NCBI GenBank assembly: GCA_006937955.1
Contig: SSNP01000386.1
Location: forward strand, 62,001-126,000
Direction: 5' to 3'
From: Pachypanchax playfairii
Taxonomy: Eukaryota; Chordata; Actinopteri; Cyprinodontiformes; Aplocheilidae
Length of the DNA: 64,000 nt
This document shows positions 43,088 through 55,600 of this stretch, in pieces. Below the pieces are notes generated by a model. The model was not told the origin of the DNA, ran no database searches, and worked only from the letters and a program-made list of their open reading frames with translations. The position numbers and the translations under genes were made by a program. How positions within the stretch are numbered: the stretch's first letter is position 1; each line of letters begins with the position of its first letter.

Positions 43088-43262
43088 GCAAAAACAAAAC
43101 AAAACAAAACTTTATTTATAAAGCGCTTTTCAAACACAGTTTATCAAAGTGCTTTACAGATTTAAAATAACCCCACAACCCCCCAACCCCCCCTTTAAAA
43201 ACCAAAAATATAACCCCCCTCCCAACCCAACCCATCGACCATACACACACACACACACTTAA
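43088..43262 (-). mobile_element. L2-type LINE 3' tail
   Basis: The reverse complement has AAGCACTTTGATAAACTG, GCGCTTTATAAATAAAG and a (TTTTG)n end. It lies at the truncated 3' edge of gypsy element 1. Confidence 0.65.
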
Positions 43263-43265
43263 AAG

Positions 43266-45641
43266 CTACAAAAACAGCGGGCTGAGCACAGATGATCCAG
43301 GAAATGCCATGATGGGAGTCATCCACATCGGTAGCAGCAGATCAGCAGCAGCTGCCAAGGCACTGACCCTGTGCGCCCAGAGGAGGGAGGGCTGGTACCC
43401 CACCTCCACCCAAGAACTACCTGGTGGCACCCAGGAAGCCACAGCCGACCACCGCCCCCGATGCAGAGGGGTCCCAGAGAGGAAACACTGGCAACACTGG
43501 CACCGACTGACCGTCGCCCCCACCAGGCGGCAAAACGCCCTCCAGAACTTAGCCATGAATTGCGGACCCGGTCGGAGACCACATCCCTGGGGAACCCATG
43601 CAGTCAGACCACATGCCGGAGGAGGAGGTCCGCCGTCTGTTGGACTGTTGGCAACCCGGGGAGTGCAAACAGGTGGGCCACCTGGGAGAAGCGGTCGATG
43701 AATGTGGCAATGGTGTGGAACCCGTTGACTTTGGGGAGCCCGGTAACAAAGTCAATACCAATGTGGGTCCATGGCCGGTTCGGAACCGGAAGAGGCTGCA
43801 ACAATCCGGCTGGTTGTTGGGAACCGGCCTTGGCACGGGCGCAGATGTGACAGCCCTCGACAAATTCTCTCTCATGGAGGGCCACCAGACCACCCGGCGA
43901 AGGAAGTCCAGTGTCTTCTTCGAACCGGCGACGGAAGCTGGTAGGAACATAGAGGCGATTGGGTCGGGTTTCCGCCGGTGCAGGTTCCGAGGCCTGAGCC
44001 CGCTGGATGGACGCTTCCAGGGTCCATTGCAGGGAGGCCAGGATGCGAGCAGGAGGAATGATGGGTTCTGGCAACGCCGGAGGACCCTGCGGCGCATGCA
44101 CTTGAGAGAGGGCGTTTGCCTTGCCGTTCTTGGAGTCCGGTTGGTAGGCGATAGGGAAGTTGTAGTGTTCGAACAGAAGCGCCCGCCGGGCCTGCCGAGG
44201 GTTGAGCATTCTTGCGTGTTTGATGTGGATCAGGTTCTGATGGTCCATCCAGATCATGAACGGCTCCTGCATGCCCATCAGCCAATGGTGCTATTCCTCC
44301 AACGCCCATTTAATGGCCAGTAGCTCACGATCTCCGACCCCATAGCGTTGTTGGGTCGGGTCGAACTTCCGAGAGAAAAAACAGCAGGGGTGCAGCTTCC
44401 CATCTGGTCCTGGCTGGGATAGGATAGCCCCGGCGCCTACCTCAGAAGCATCCACCTCCACTGTGAAAGGTCTGGTAAAGTCGGGATGAAGCAGGATTGG
44501 CGCCGTTGTGAAGAGTTGAATGGCCCGATGGAATGCCTGTTCTGCCCCCGGGGGTAAGGAGAACGGTCGGGCTTGATTGACTGGCTTGGTAAGGGAGGTA
44601 AGTGGTGCCACCACCGAGCTGTAGTCCCTGATAAAACGCCTATAGAAGTTGGCAAAGCCGAGAAAGGACTGGAGCTGTTTGAGGGAGGTCGGAATGGGCC
44701 ACTGTGTCACGGCAGCCACCTTCTGGGGGTCCATGGTGAGGCCCTCTGATGAAATGACGTAGCCCAGGAAGGTGGTAGAACGCTGATGGAAGGCACACTT
44801 TTGCAACTTGCAGAAGAGGTGGTTTTGAAGGAGACGCTGGAGGACCTCTCGGACGTGGCGCACATGATCTGCCTCAGACTTAGAATAAATGAGAATATTG
44901 TCGAGGTAGATGAACGCCCTGTGTCCCAGCATGTCTCCCAGGCACATCATTAAGGAAGCGCTGAAACATTGCTGGGCTGTTACACATTCCGAAAGGCATG
45001 ACCAGGTACTCCCAATGGCCTGTGGGGGTGCTGAACGCCGTCTTCCACTCATCACCCTCTCGGATACTGACAAGGTTGCAGGCATTTCTGAGGTCAAGTT
45101 TGGTGAATACGGTGGCCTGGGAGAGTGAGTCTAGGGCGGTGGAGAGGAGTGGAAGTGGATGCCTGTCCCGGATGATGATTTTGTTCAGACCTCTGTAGTC
45201 GATGCATGGGTGCAGCACTGTAAGTGGGGGGAATGCCCTCAAGAGAGGCTGGAGCCGCAGTAAGACCCGCTGGAGGCAGAAGCTCAGGTCGGTGCACCAG
45301 ACAGTGGGTCTGACATCTCGGACCCCACTGCAGGACCTCTCGAGCAGACCAGGAAATGTGCGGATCGTGGGCTTCGAACCAGGGATAGCCTAAAATCAGG
45401 ATCGGGGCGCTGGTGGAGATCACTAAAAAGTGAATCAGTTCTGTGTGATCTCCTATCAGCAACTTGACCTGAGTGGTGCGGTGGCAAACAGGGTAGGGTT
45501 GGAGAGGGTGGCTATCCACAGAGGCGACGGGAATCGGTTGGAGCCGGGTGAGTGGCAACTGAAGCTCCGAGGCAAGACGGGTCAAGATGAAGTTCTCAGC
45601 TGCTCCAGTGTCAAGAAGAGCTGAGCATTGGTGAGAATGCC
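43266..45641 (-). pseudogene. Gypsy element 1 pol: protease, RT, RNase H, partial integrase
   Basis: Polyprotein for reverse transcription and integration. The protease active site is LLDTGAAENFIL, next to the insertion point of element 2. RT motifs: CIDYRGLNKI, TVFTKLDLRNA and YLVMPFGM. The catalytic box reads YLDNILIYS, so the second Asp is replaced by Asn. The frame shifts just before that box. RNase H: VEVDASEVGAGAIL and GDRELLAIKWALEE, then an in-frame stop. Integrase: CHICARAKAG and IGIDFVTGLPKVNGFHTI; then frameshifts near VVSDR and an apparent internal loss before GYQPSLL. Non-functional. Confidence 0.9.
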
Positions 45642-45646
45642 CCTTG

Positions 45647-46522
45647 TGTCATGTTTTTAACACTGAGAACAGGACTCTGAATCAAGCTGCAGACTCCAGA
45701 CCAAGGGACCACAGGAGGTGATTTACAACGAGGTTTTATTAACACTCAGTTCAACAGTCACAGTTAAAAGATGGACAAAACAAGTCTGCTTCAGCAGGTT
45801 CAGCGGGAGCAGGCACAGCTGTGCAGGCAGCGACGGTGAATACTGAGCACATGGAGGAGAGGAGAGGTTAGTAACGTCACTTTTGCTGGATGAGTTATAT
45901 TGAAAGGTGTGAGGCTTACTGTTTGCTGGGTTGCAGGAGTTCAGGGAGCAAGCAGGTGCCAGTCGGCTGAGGGTGGCGTGTGAGTGCTGGTAGAGGGCGG
46001 ACAGACTGACTCAGAGGTGAACAGGTGGATCCCGGGAGCTGGAGGAATGGTGCGGAGGCAGGCCAGAAGAGGTGGGGAGCGAGACAGGGTGGAGACCGGT
46101 GTGGAAACCGTCTCTGGAGCGATCCTGGACGGAGGCGGTGTGGGAACCGCCGAGGAGGTCCGGGATGGGGACGAAAGCAGCCTGGGAGCTGCCAGAAACA
46201 GAGGCTGGACCCAGGGAGGACCACGGTGTGGAAACCGAGGCACGAGGAAGGTCCAGCTGGGAGAGTCCTAGGAAGGAGCACAGGTAACGGTTGACACAAA
46301 CACTTCAGGTACAGCAAAGCAGCAAATGTACTTCTTTCACTGAAGCTTTGACCATATACCACGAACAGAGTGGAACAATCTGGCGCCTGCTCTCTGCCAC
46401 CACTCCTCTCTTAAGCTCAGAGGCTGATGATGGAACTGGATCCACCTGTCGATGATGGCTGCCACGCCCCTGAAAACACAGGTGAAAACACTCACACGCA
46501 CACAGCAGAATGACACCTGACA
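45647..46522 (-). repeat. 3' LTR of gypsy element 2, 876 bp
   Basis: On the minus strand it starts TGTCAGGTGTCATTCTG and ends AACATGACA, with TG...CA borders. GGGGGGTGGGG just upstream is the polypurine primer site. AATAAAACC near 45755 is a likely polyadenylation signal. Confidence 0.82.
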
Positions 46523-48600
46523 GTACCCCACCCCCCAACGACCGCCCCCTGGCAGGCGGCCGGATGAAGCAGAAGTGGAAGGATACGGAGGAGACGAGGA
46601 GGCGGCGGAGCGGTCGAAGTCCCGGATGAGGTCCGGGTCCAAGATGAAGGACCGAGGGACCCAGGACCGATCCTCGGGGCCATAACCCTCCCAGTCGACC
46701 AGGTACTGAAGGCCACGACCCCGAGGACGGACATCAACGACCTGCCGGACCGTGTATGCAGGATGCCCATCGATCATCCGGGCAGGAGGCGGAGGGTCAG
46801 GTGGAGGACACAAAGGGCTGAAAGACAAAGGTTTAAGGAGAGAGACATGGAAGACAGGGTGGACACAGAAATGGGAGGGAAGAGAGAGACGGACAGTGGT
46901 GGGACTGATGATGGCGGCGATCTTGTAAGGCCCCAGGTACCGGGGCGAGAGCTTTCGGGAGCAAGACTTAAGGGGGAAGTCCCGTGATGAAAGCCACACC
47001 TGCTGGCCGACACGGTAGGTAGGAGCTGGGATGCGCTGCCTGTCGGCAACTGCCTTGTTCTGGCGGGCGGTGCGGTTGAGGGCAGCTGTCGTGTTCACCC
47101 AAACACGTTTTATGGAGCGGATGTGAGATTGTACGGAGAGGATGACTGGGTCGGGATGAGAGGAAGGGAGCAGAGAAGGCTGATAGCCTAGGGAGGCTTC
47201 AAAAGGAGAGAGTCCAGTGGCTGAGGAGATGTGTGTGTTATGGGCATATTCCACCCACGCCAGGTGCTGGCTCCACGACGCGGGGTGTTGGGCACAGACG
47301 TACAGCAGCATGTTCTCCACCTCCTGGTTCAAGCGCTCACACTGCCCGTTGGTTTGGGGGTGGAACCCGGAGGAGAGGCGTGTCTGTGCTCCCAGCGCTC
47401 GGCAGAACTCCCTCCAGACACGGGACACAAACTGAGGGCCCCGATCAGAGAGAATCTTGCTGGGGATGCCGTGGAGCCGGAAGACGTTGGTGATGAGGAG
47501 CCGGGCGGTGGCAGCAGCGGAGGGTAGGCTGGAAAGAGGGACAAGATGGCAGGCTTTAGAAAAACGGTCGATGATGCTGAGAATGACTGACCTGCCATTA
47601 GAGATGGGGAGTCCGGTAATAAAATCCAGGGCGATGTGTGACCAAGGTCGGGACGGTGTGGGCAGAGGGTTGAGGAGACCAGCAGGTGGGCGGTGCGATG
47701 TCTTGCTCCGGCTGCAGGTGGCGCAGGCAGCTACGTATTCCGCCACGTCCTGGTTGAGAGTCGGCCACCAGAAGTACCGGCGGAGCAGGGCCACGGTGCA
47801 GCTGATCCCGGGGTGGCAGGTGAACCGGGCAGCGTGACTCCACTGGATCACCCGGGATCGCACCGCGGCGGGTACATAGAGCCGGTTGGAGGGTCTGCCT
47901 CCTGGATCCAGTTCCATCTTTAAAGCCTCCTGGATGGCGGCCTCCAGCTCCCATGTGACAGTTCTGGCGAAACAAGAAGGCGGGAGAATAGGTCTGGTGA
48001 CGTCACTGGGCTGGTTCGGCTGGTGGAGGCGAGATAGTGCGTCCGACTTGATGTTCTTGCTGCCTGGACGGTAAGAAATAGACAGATTAATGCGTAAAAA
48101 GAACAGAGACCAACGGAACTGGCGTGGATTGAGACTTTTAGCAGACTGGAGGTAGGCGAGGTTCTTATGGTCCGTCCAGACAACGACCGGCTGCTCAGTT
48201 CCTTCCAGCCAGTGACGCCACTCCTTCAACGCCAGCTTGATCGCCAGTAACTCCCTGTCCCCGATGTTGTAGTTCCGCTCGGCTGGGGAAAAGCTCTTGG
48301 AGAAGAAGGCGCACGGGTGGAGCTTATGATCCTCGGCCGAGCGTTGGGACAGGACCGCTCCCACACCCATGTCGGAGGCGTCGACCTCTAGGATGAACTG
48401 AGCAGAGGGATCAGGATGAATAAGGACGGGTACTTGTACGAACCTCTGCTGCAGTTCTTTGAAGGCACGTTCCGCCTCAGGGGTCCAACGGAACGCCGTC
48501 TTGACGGAGGTGAGTGCGGTGAGCGGAGCAGCGATGGAGCTGAAATCCCAAATGAAGCGGCCGTAGAAGTTGGTGAATCCCAAAAACTGCTGCACTTGTC
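46523..48600 (-). pseudogene. Gypsy element 2: end of RT, RNase H, integrase, chromodomain
   Basis: A long unbroken frame (to 46337, running into the LTR). RNase H: LEVDASDMGVGAVLSQ, GDRELLAIKLALKEW and WTDHKNLAYL. Integrase: HPGISCTVALLRRYFWWP and CATCSRSK (zinc-binding), HIALDFITGLP (first Asp), LSDRGPQFVSRVWREF (second Asp), and HPQTNGQCERLNQE (catalytic Glu). The C-terminus, YLVDWEGYGPEDRSWVP, is a chromodomain, which in chromoviruses directs insertion through histone marks. It is coded in a different frame from the upstream RT, with an apparent small deletion near 48600. Confidence 0.9.
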
Positions 48601-49906
48601 TCCGGGAGGGTCCTGTGGGTCCTGTCTGAGCTGTCGACCCTCTAAAATGAAGCCAAGAAAGGTTATGGATGGAACGCGGAACTCACACTTCTCCGCCTTG
48701 ACGTACAGCCGATTCTCCAGCAGGCGCTGCAGCACCAGGCGGACGTGGCGCCGGTGTTCGGTGGGGTCGGCGGAGAAGATGAGGATGTCGTCCAGGTAAA
48801 CAAAAACGAACCGGTTCAGGAAGTCCCTAAGGACGTCTTTGATCAGAGCCTGGAAGACGGCAGGGGCATTGGTGAGGCCGAACGGCATCACCAGGTACTC
48901 GAAGTGCCCGATGTGCATTTTAAATGCCGCCTTCCACTCATCACCCTCACAGATCTGGACCAGGTGGTAGGCGTTCCTCAGATCCAGTTTGGTGAAGATG
49001 GTGGACCTCTGAACCGGTTCGAACGCTGAAGACAGAAGAGGGAGAGAGTATTTATTCTTTATTCTTATCTGATTCAGACCTCGGTAATCTATGCAGGGCC
49101 GGAGGGATTTGTCCTTCTTAGCCACGAAGAAAAAACCGGCACCGAAGGGGGAAGACGAGGGCCTGATAATGCCTGCTTTGAGAGAGTCGTTGATATAGGT
49201 CTCCATGGCCTCACACTCGGTCCTGGACAGGCTGAAGAGGCGCCCCGGGCAGGAGATCAATGGCACAGTCGTAAGGACGGTGCGGTGGAAGAGACAGAGC
49301 CCTGTCTTTACTGAATACGTGCCGGAGGCCATGATAGACCTCGGGCACGTTTGAGATGTCGGGCTGGCTGGCGGCCGGCTCCGCTGAGGAGGAGGAAGGC
49401 AGAGCGGACAAGAGGCAGTTCTTTAAACAGAACGGGCTCCAGGAGCCAAAACGGCGATGAGCCCAGTTAATATGTTGATTGTGCCGTTCGAGCCAGGGGA
49501 AGCCCAAAACAACGGGAACCTCAGACATGGGGAGAACAAAAAATTGCAGAGTCTCATGGTGATTGCCAGACACAACTAAATTAACAGTCTCGGTCTGGTG
49601 AGTTATGGTGGTGATAGTGCTTCCATCCAATGCATTAACTCTGACAGGAGGGTTCAGACAGAAAGTGGCTAATTTAAGCTGCTGCACGAGGTCAGGAAGA
49701 ATAAAACTCTGCTCGGAACCTGAGTCAATGAGAGCAGAGGTGTGAACGGGGTTGTGACTGTTAGCAGACAGAGACACGGGCACGGTGAGGTGGAGGCTTT
49801 TAGAACGCCTACCCGTCAGGACCCCCAGTCTCACTGACGGGAGGGGTCTTTTGGCCGCGAGGGACAGGCACCCAGAAGATGACGGGAGGACACACAGTAC
49901 AGGCAC
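48601..49906 (-). pseudogene. Gypsy element 2: protease and reverse transcriptase
   Basis: Protease: ALIDSGSEQSFILPDLV and VVLGFPWLERHN. RT: CIDYRGLNQIRIKNKY, TIFTKLDLRNAYHLV, YLVMPFGLTNAPAVFQ and the intact catalytic FVYLDDILIFS. The frame is lost after FILEGRQLRQDPQ near 48620. Protease and RT lie in overlapping frames around 49211-49332, so a second frameshift separates them. Confidence 0.9.
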
Positions 49907-50812
49907 ACCCCCGCCACTAGACGTCGCTGTCTCTCTTCCGGGGTCAGGCGAACGCCTCCTAACTGCATGGGCTCAGGGTCATCTCCTTGCGGCGGGGGCG
50001 ATGACTTCCGGGTCGGGAAGGAAGAGGAGCGAGGATTGGAGGAAGAGGTTCTGGAGCTAAGGCGGTCTCGGGCCCGATTGTCAAGCCGGATGGCAAGCTG
50101 GATCAGCTCGTCCAGGGTCTTCGGCTTGTCACGGCTTGCCAGATCGTCCTGGACCTTCTCGGAGAGCGCCTCGAGAAACACCCCTCGAAGCGTGGTGTCT
50201 TCCCACCCCGCCTCCTCAGCGACGGTGCGGAAGTCGATGGCAAAGTCCGCTACCATCTGACGGCCCTGTCGGAGCCTGAGGAGCTTCCTTGTGGCGTCGC
50301 TCTTGCTATCAGTGGGAGCGAAGGTGAGTTTGAAGGCCTTTATGAACTCCTCGTAGGGTGTTACTTCCATGGGGCGGCTGCTGAAGAAGGCGTTGGCCCA
50401 TCGGAGCGCCTTGCCGCGTAGCAAGCCCGTGACTAAGGAGGTCTTGCTAGCGTCTGATCTGAAAGCATGCCTATTGCGGTTAAACAGGATGCCACATTGA
50501 AACAGGAAATCATTGCATTTGTTCAGGTCGCCAGAGTATGCTTCTGGGTTGACGTTACTTCACGGAAAGATGTGGACGGCGGTTCTTCCGCCTGGGGCTG
50601 GGGCTCCATTCGGGGCTGAGGCTGGGCAACCGACAGAGTTGAGACCTGGCTGGTGAGCTCCACCAGCTGCTGGGTTAGCCGGCCCAGTGTCTCGGTCAGC
50701 GTGGTCTGCTGATGGGCCATCTCCCTCAACACCGAGTCATGCTTGCCCAGAAGAATCCCCTGCTGGGAAAGGGCGGTCTGGAGCTGCGCTGCAGAGTCGG
50801 TAGCTTGGCCAG
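49831..50812 (-). pseudogene. Gypsy element 2 gag
   Basis: The first part (50812-50523) is SAAQLQTALSQQGILLG and a heptad-like LTETLGRLTQQLVELTSQV stretch. After a frame break, 50424-49831 holds the capsid-like region (FKLTFAPTDSKSDATRKLL, DFRTVAEEAGWED) and a CCHC zinc knuckle, CLYCVSSRHLLGAC. Gag starts directly at the element edge without LTR or leader. Confidence 0.85.
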
Positions 50813-50820
50813 ACACCTTG

Positions 50821-51440
50821 TGGATGAGAAGAACAGGAAGGACAAAACGAGCCGGTGTTGCGGAACCAGGTGAAACTCCCCCGACGTTCACCTGGTCTGC
50901 CCGTTTCCCAGCCGGAGGGGGCACTGTGGGCGGTGATGTTGAGAGGACCCACAGTAAGCACACAACCCCTCCCGGAACCGGCGGTTCCGCTCCTCCTGGG
51001 GCAGATGACCCAGCTGCATGGGTTCCTCTGGTGGAACGGACCCGGACGGCTGGTGAGGAGGACTCCGTCGGCCCCGAGGGGAGGAGGGGACTGTCCATCC
51101 CCCTGCTTGATGGGCGGCCCTGGGTCGGTTCAGCACCCGTTGGTCGACCTCCAGAGCCAGTTCGCTGGCCTCATCGAGGCTCTTAAGATTGGTTTTGCCG
51201 ACCATCTCGTCCCTGATGTAGCTAGCCAACCCTTCCAGGAAGATAGAGCGGAGAGCCGTGTCCGCCCAGTTGAGTTTGGCTGCCAGGGTTCAGAAGTTGG
51301 CAGCGTAGCGATGGACGGGCAGCTGCCTTTGAGGTAGGTGCAGGAGCTGAGTCTCAGCTTCCACCTCACTGTGAGGCGGGACGAAAGTCTTACGGAGTGG
51401 TGGAGCTTCACGAGATCTGGCGATCTCGCGGTAAGATGTA
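50821..51440 (-). pseudogene. Gypsy element 1 gag, C-terminal part with zinc knuckle
   Basis: Minus-strand pieces: LPVHRYAANF, ALRSIFLEGL (different frame), then EMVGKTNLKSLDEASELALE and a CCHC knuckle, CAYCGSSQHHRPQC. Beyond it, SATPARFVLPVLLIHK leads into the protease, where element 2 is inserted. It continues the gag start at 56562-56150 across the LINE. Confidence 0.8.
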
Positions 51441-51670
51441 TTGTGTCAGTTCCTGTTTGTCTCGGTTGCACTGTTTGGCTGCTGTTTTGTCTGTTCTATT
51501 GGAATTTTTTCGGATTTCCACTGATTTACTGTCATTTTTTGCCTTAGTAGTTCATAAGCACTACTCTCTTAGCTGTTCTGCACTCCTGTCTTAAGGGAAT
51601 CTTTGGTTTTAACTTCTCTTAGCTTTTATTTTTATAATACTGTTCGTTAGCTAGCCTAGCTTAGCTTAGC

Positions 51671-52503
51671 ATGGCTTCTCTTTCACCGTCTCCTGCCTTG
51701 ACCTGGTCTGTGTGTCAGATGTTTAGTTATTTCTTTGCCTCCTTTACTGATAATGGTACGTGTAACAAATGTAGTTTATTTGTAGCTTTGGAGGCGAGGC
51801 TGTCTGTTTTGGAATCACGGCTCTGTGCTTTTGAGACTCCAGCAGTTAGTCAGGTTCCTTTAGCGAGCACGGAGCCACTGAGACTAGCTCCCCTTAGCCG
51901 TCCTCCGGCAAATCCCGAGCAGCCGGGAGCCCAGGCCGGCTGGGTGACGGTCAGAAGGAAGCATAGTCCTAAGCAGCCCCCGGTTCACCATTGCCCCGTC
52001 CACGTTTCAAACCGTTTTTCCCCACTCAGCGACACACCCGCTGAGAAACAGACTCTGGTTATTGGCAGCTCCGTAGTCCGAAACGTGGCATTAGAGACAC
52101 CAGCGAAGACATAGAAGGCTACCTGAAACTGCTGGCTAAGGATAAGCGTAAATACAGTAAGATTGTTATTCACGTCGGCAGTAACGACACCCGGTTACGC
52201 CAATCGGAGGTCAAGATTAATGTTGCTTCGGTGTGTAACTTTGCAAAAACAATGTCGGACTCCGTAATCTTCTCTGGTCCCCTCCCTAATCTGAGAAACG
52301 ATGACATGTTTAGTCGTATGTCTTCATTTCGTCGCTGGTTGTCTAGGTGGTGTCCCGATAACAACGTGGGCTTTATCGATAATTGGCAGACGTTTTGGGG
52401 AAAACCTGGACTGATTCGGAGAGACGGCATCCATCCTACTTTGGATGGTGCAGCTCTCCTTTCTAGAAATATGGCTGAATTTATTACTTTTCCAAAACCG
52501 TGA
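51671..52503 (+). pseudogene. LINE ORF1 with SGNH-esterase domain
   Basis: Starts MASLSPSPALTWSVC. A Cys-containing and coiled segment (ALEARLSVLESRLCAFE) is followed by the SGNH hydrolase blocks: VIGSSVVRN, VIHVGSNDTRL and, near the end, RDGIHPTLDGAALLS with the catalytic Asp-x-x-His. ORF1 esterases are typical of CR1/L2-clade LINEs and assist lipid or RNP handling. A frameshift lies near 52110. Confidence 0.8.
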
Positions 52504-52706
52504 CAATCCAGGGTCCAGTCCAGGAAGCAGAGTTGTAGTCTTACACACCTCTCTGCAGCTTCTCTGTCGTTACCCTCCCACTTTCCTATAGAGACGGTGT
52601 CTGCTCAACCACGGTTCAAATTAAATAAACAAATATTTTGTTCTAGAAAAGTAAATAATAAAAATCTGATTAAAATAAACAGTTATTAATATAAAACCTG
52701 TAAATA

Positions 52707-55600
52707 AAACCATTAGATGTGGTTTACTGAATGTTAGATCTCTTTCATCTAAATCTCTGTTAGTTAATGATCTGATAATTGATCATCATATTGATCTATT
52801 TTGTCTAACAGAAACCTGCAGCAGGAGGATCATGTTAGTATTAATGAATCAACTCCTTCTAACTACCTTAATCTTTATGTTCCTCGAGCAACAGGTCGAG
52901 GAGGAGGAGTAGCAGCTATTTTCCAGTCAGGTCTATTAATTAGCTCTAGACCAGTTATTAGTTATAATTGTTTTGAATTTATGACCCTCAGCATTTCTCA
53001 ACCAAATTGGAAATCAGAGGAACCTATTTTACTTGTTGTTGTATATCGTCCACCACGTGCTTATTCTGAGTTCTTGTCTGAATTTTCAGTCTTTTTATCA
53101 GAACTATTATTGAAATCTGATAAAGTCCTTATAGTGGGAGATTTCAATATTCATGTTGATGTTGAAAGTGATAGTTTGAATATAGCTTTTAATGATCTTT
53201 TGGATTCAGTTGGTTTCTCTCAGAATGTAAACAGACCAACTTATTATTGTCATCATACTCTTGATCTTGTTCTGACTTATGGCGTAGAGATTGAACAGCT
53301 GATAGTGTTTCCTCACAACCCTGTCTTGTCTGATCATTTTTTAATAACCTTTGAGTTTACAATGATGGACCTCACCGCTCCAGATAGAAACTTTAATTAC
53401 CATAGATGTTTATCAGAAAATGCTGTAACTAAATTCAAAGAATCTATTCCATTAACTTTATGTTTATTCCAAAAGAATAATATAACAGAGAGCAGCTACA
53501 AAGATTTTGCAGACTGGCGAATTGATGATCTTACTGACAATTTTACAGTTTCATTGCGCACGTCATTGGATCAAGTTGCTCCTCTGAAAATGAAGGTAAT
53601 CAGCCAGAGGAGGCGTGCTCCTTGGTTTAATTTAGAGCTGCGTATGCTAAAAAGAACTTCAAGAAAGTTAGAAAGGAAATGGCGTTCCACTAAGCTAGAA
53701 GAAGTTTATTTATCTTGGAGAGATAGTTTGCTCGTATACAAAAGAGCCCTTCGCAGGGTTAGAACTGAGTATTACTCGTCCCTCATAGAGGAGAACAAGA
53801 ACAATCCCAGGTTTCTGTTTAGTACTGTAGCCAGATTAATAAAAAACCCAACTTCTGTTGAACCATGTATCCCTGTAACCCTCAGTAGTGATGACTTCAT
53901 GGAATTCTTTACTAATAAAATAGATTCAATTAAAGAAAAAATCTATAATGTCCTTCCCACTGTTGTCTCTGGTTCGTTGTCCAGTGAAGCAGCTTTAGAA
54001 TCTGAATCATGTTTAGACAGTTTCTGTCCAGCTGATCTTAATGAGTTAACACAAATTATAGCTTCTTCTAAACCATCTACATGTATGTTGGATCCTGTTC
54101 CAACCAGACTTTTTAAAGATGTCTTCCCATTGATTAACACATGGATACTGGACATGATCAATTTGTCTTTAATGAATGGATATGTGCCTAAGGCCTTTAA
54201 GGTTGCTGTTATTAAACCTTTACTTAAGAAACCTGATCTTGATCCAGGATCTCCAGGTAATTATCGACCGATATCCAATTTACCCTTCATCTCAAAAATT
54301 CTAGAAAAGATAGTTGCAAACCAGTTATGTGATCATTTACACAGTAATAATCTTTTTGAAGAGTTCCAGTCAGGATTTAGATCATCATAGCACTGAAACA
54401 GCACTGGTGAAAGTTTCTAATGATATTCTCATGGCCTCAGACAGTGGACTTGTGTCTGTACTTGTCCTGTTAGATCTCAGTGCTGCGTTTGATACTATAG
54501 ATCATAAGATCCTATTAAAGAGGCTTGAATATGATATTGGGATTCAGGGAACGGCATTAAACTAGTTTGAATCATATTTAACTGAAAGATTCCAGTTTGT
54601 TCATGTAAATAATGAATCTTCTTCATATACCAGAGTCAGTCATGGAGTTCCTCAGGGTTCAGTGCTTGGACCAATCCTCTTTACTATATATATGTTACTG
54701 CTTGGTAAAATTATTAGACAACATGGTATAAAATTCAATTTTTATGCTGATGATACTCAGTTATATCTATCAATGAAGCCTGATGAGACCAACCAGCTGC
54801 AGAGATTACAAGCTTGTCTTAATGATGTAAAACGTTGGATGACGCTTAATTTTTTGCTTTTAAATTCAGACAAGACAGAGGTTGTGACTTTTGGGCCTGA
54901 GAATCTTAGGAACAAGTTGTGTAGTCAGTCATCAACGTTGGATGGCATTAATTTGGCCTCCAACAAGAAGGTAAAGAACCTGGGTGTTATCTTCGACCAG
55001 GACATGTCCTTTAGTTCTCATATAAAGCTTGTTACCAGGACGGCTTACTTCCACCTGCGTAATGTTGCTAAAATTAGGAGCATTTTGAATCAAAGAGATG
55101 CAGAAACTTTAGTTCATGTATTTATTACTTCTAGACTTGATTACTGTAATTCATTATTATCAGGATGTTCTAATAGTGCTGTTAAAGGCCTCCAGCTGAT
55201 CCAAAATACTGCTGCCAGAGTTCTGATGAGAGTTAGAAGGAGAGACCATATTTCTCCTGTTTTAGCATCACTTCATTGGCTCCCTGTAAGGTCTAGAATA
55301 AAGTTTAAGGTTTTACTTTTGACGTATAAGGCCTTGAACTACCAAGCTCCAGCTTATATTAATTATATTAGATCTTATTGTTCCAGATGTTCCTAACAGA
55401 ACACTTCGCTCTCAGACTGCAGGTCTGCTTGTAGTTCCTAGAATTTCTAAAAGTAGAATGGGAGGAAGAGCTTTTAGTTATCAGGCTCCTCTCCTGTGGA
55501 ACCAGCTTCCACTTTTTATCCATGAGGCAGACACCTTGTGTAGTTTTAAGAATAGACTTAAAACTTTCCTTTTTACACAATCCTATAGTCAGGGTTAGCT
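52707..55600 (+). pseudogene. LINE ORF2: AP endonuclease and reverse transcriptase, broken
   Basis: Endonuclease: GLLNVRSLSSKS, then after a frame break VYRPPRAYSEF, VGDFNIHVD and LSDHFLI. RT: KPLLKKPDLDPGSPGNYRPI, LLDLSAAFDTIDHKIL, GVPQGSVLGPILFTIYM and the catalytic FYADDTQLYLS, all conserved. C-terminal: NLGVIFDQDMSFSSHIK, SRLDYCNSLLSGC, ASLHWLPVRSRIKFKV. Breaks: about 52815, about 54390, a TAG stop near 54563, and a frameshift near 55375. Catalytic residues are intact, so decay is fairly recent. Confidence 0.88.

Larger units (their letters stand above)
45647..50815 (-). mobile_element. Ty3/gypsy retrotransposon 2 (chromovirus), nested in element 1
   Basis: Flanked by a 5-bp duplication, CAAGG on the minus strand (CCTTG at 45642-45646 and 50816-50820), interrupting the protease of element 1. 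The 3' LTR is complete (45647-46522) and preceded by a purine-rich tract. The 5' LTR is absent: only its first bases, TGTC, remain before gag. Pol is nearly whole with one main frame break. The integrase carries a C-terminal chromodomain. Confidence 0.88.

Noticed and set aside
43309..44323. Plus-strand frames across gypsy pol (also 45984-46294, 46763-47837, 49785-51337)
   Set aside because: All overlap clearly recognisable minus-strand gag-pol sequence and show no protein motifs.
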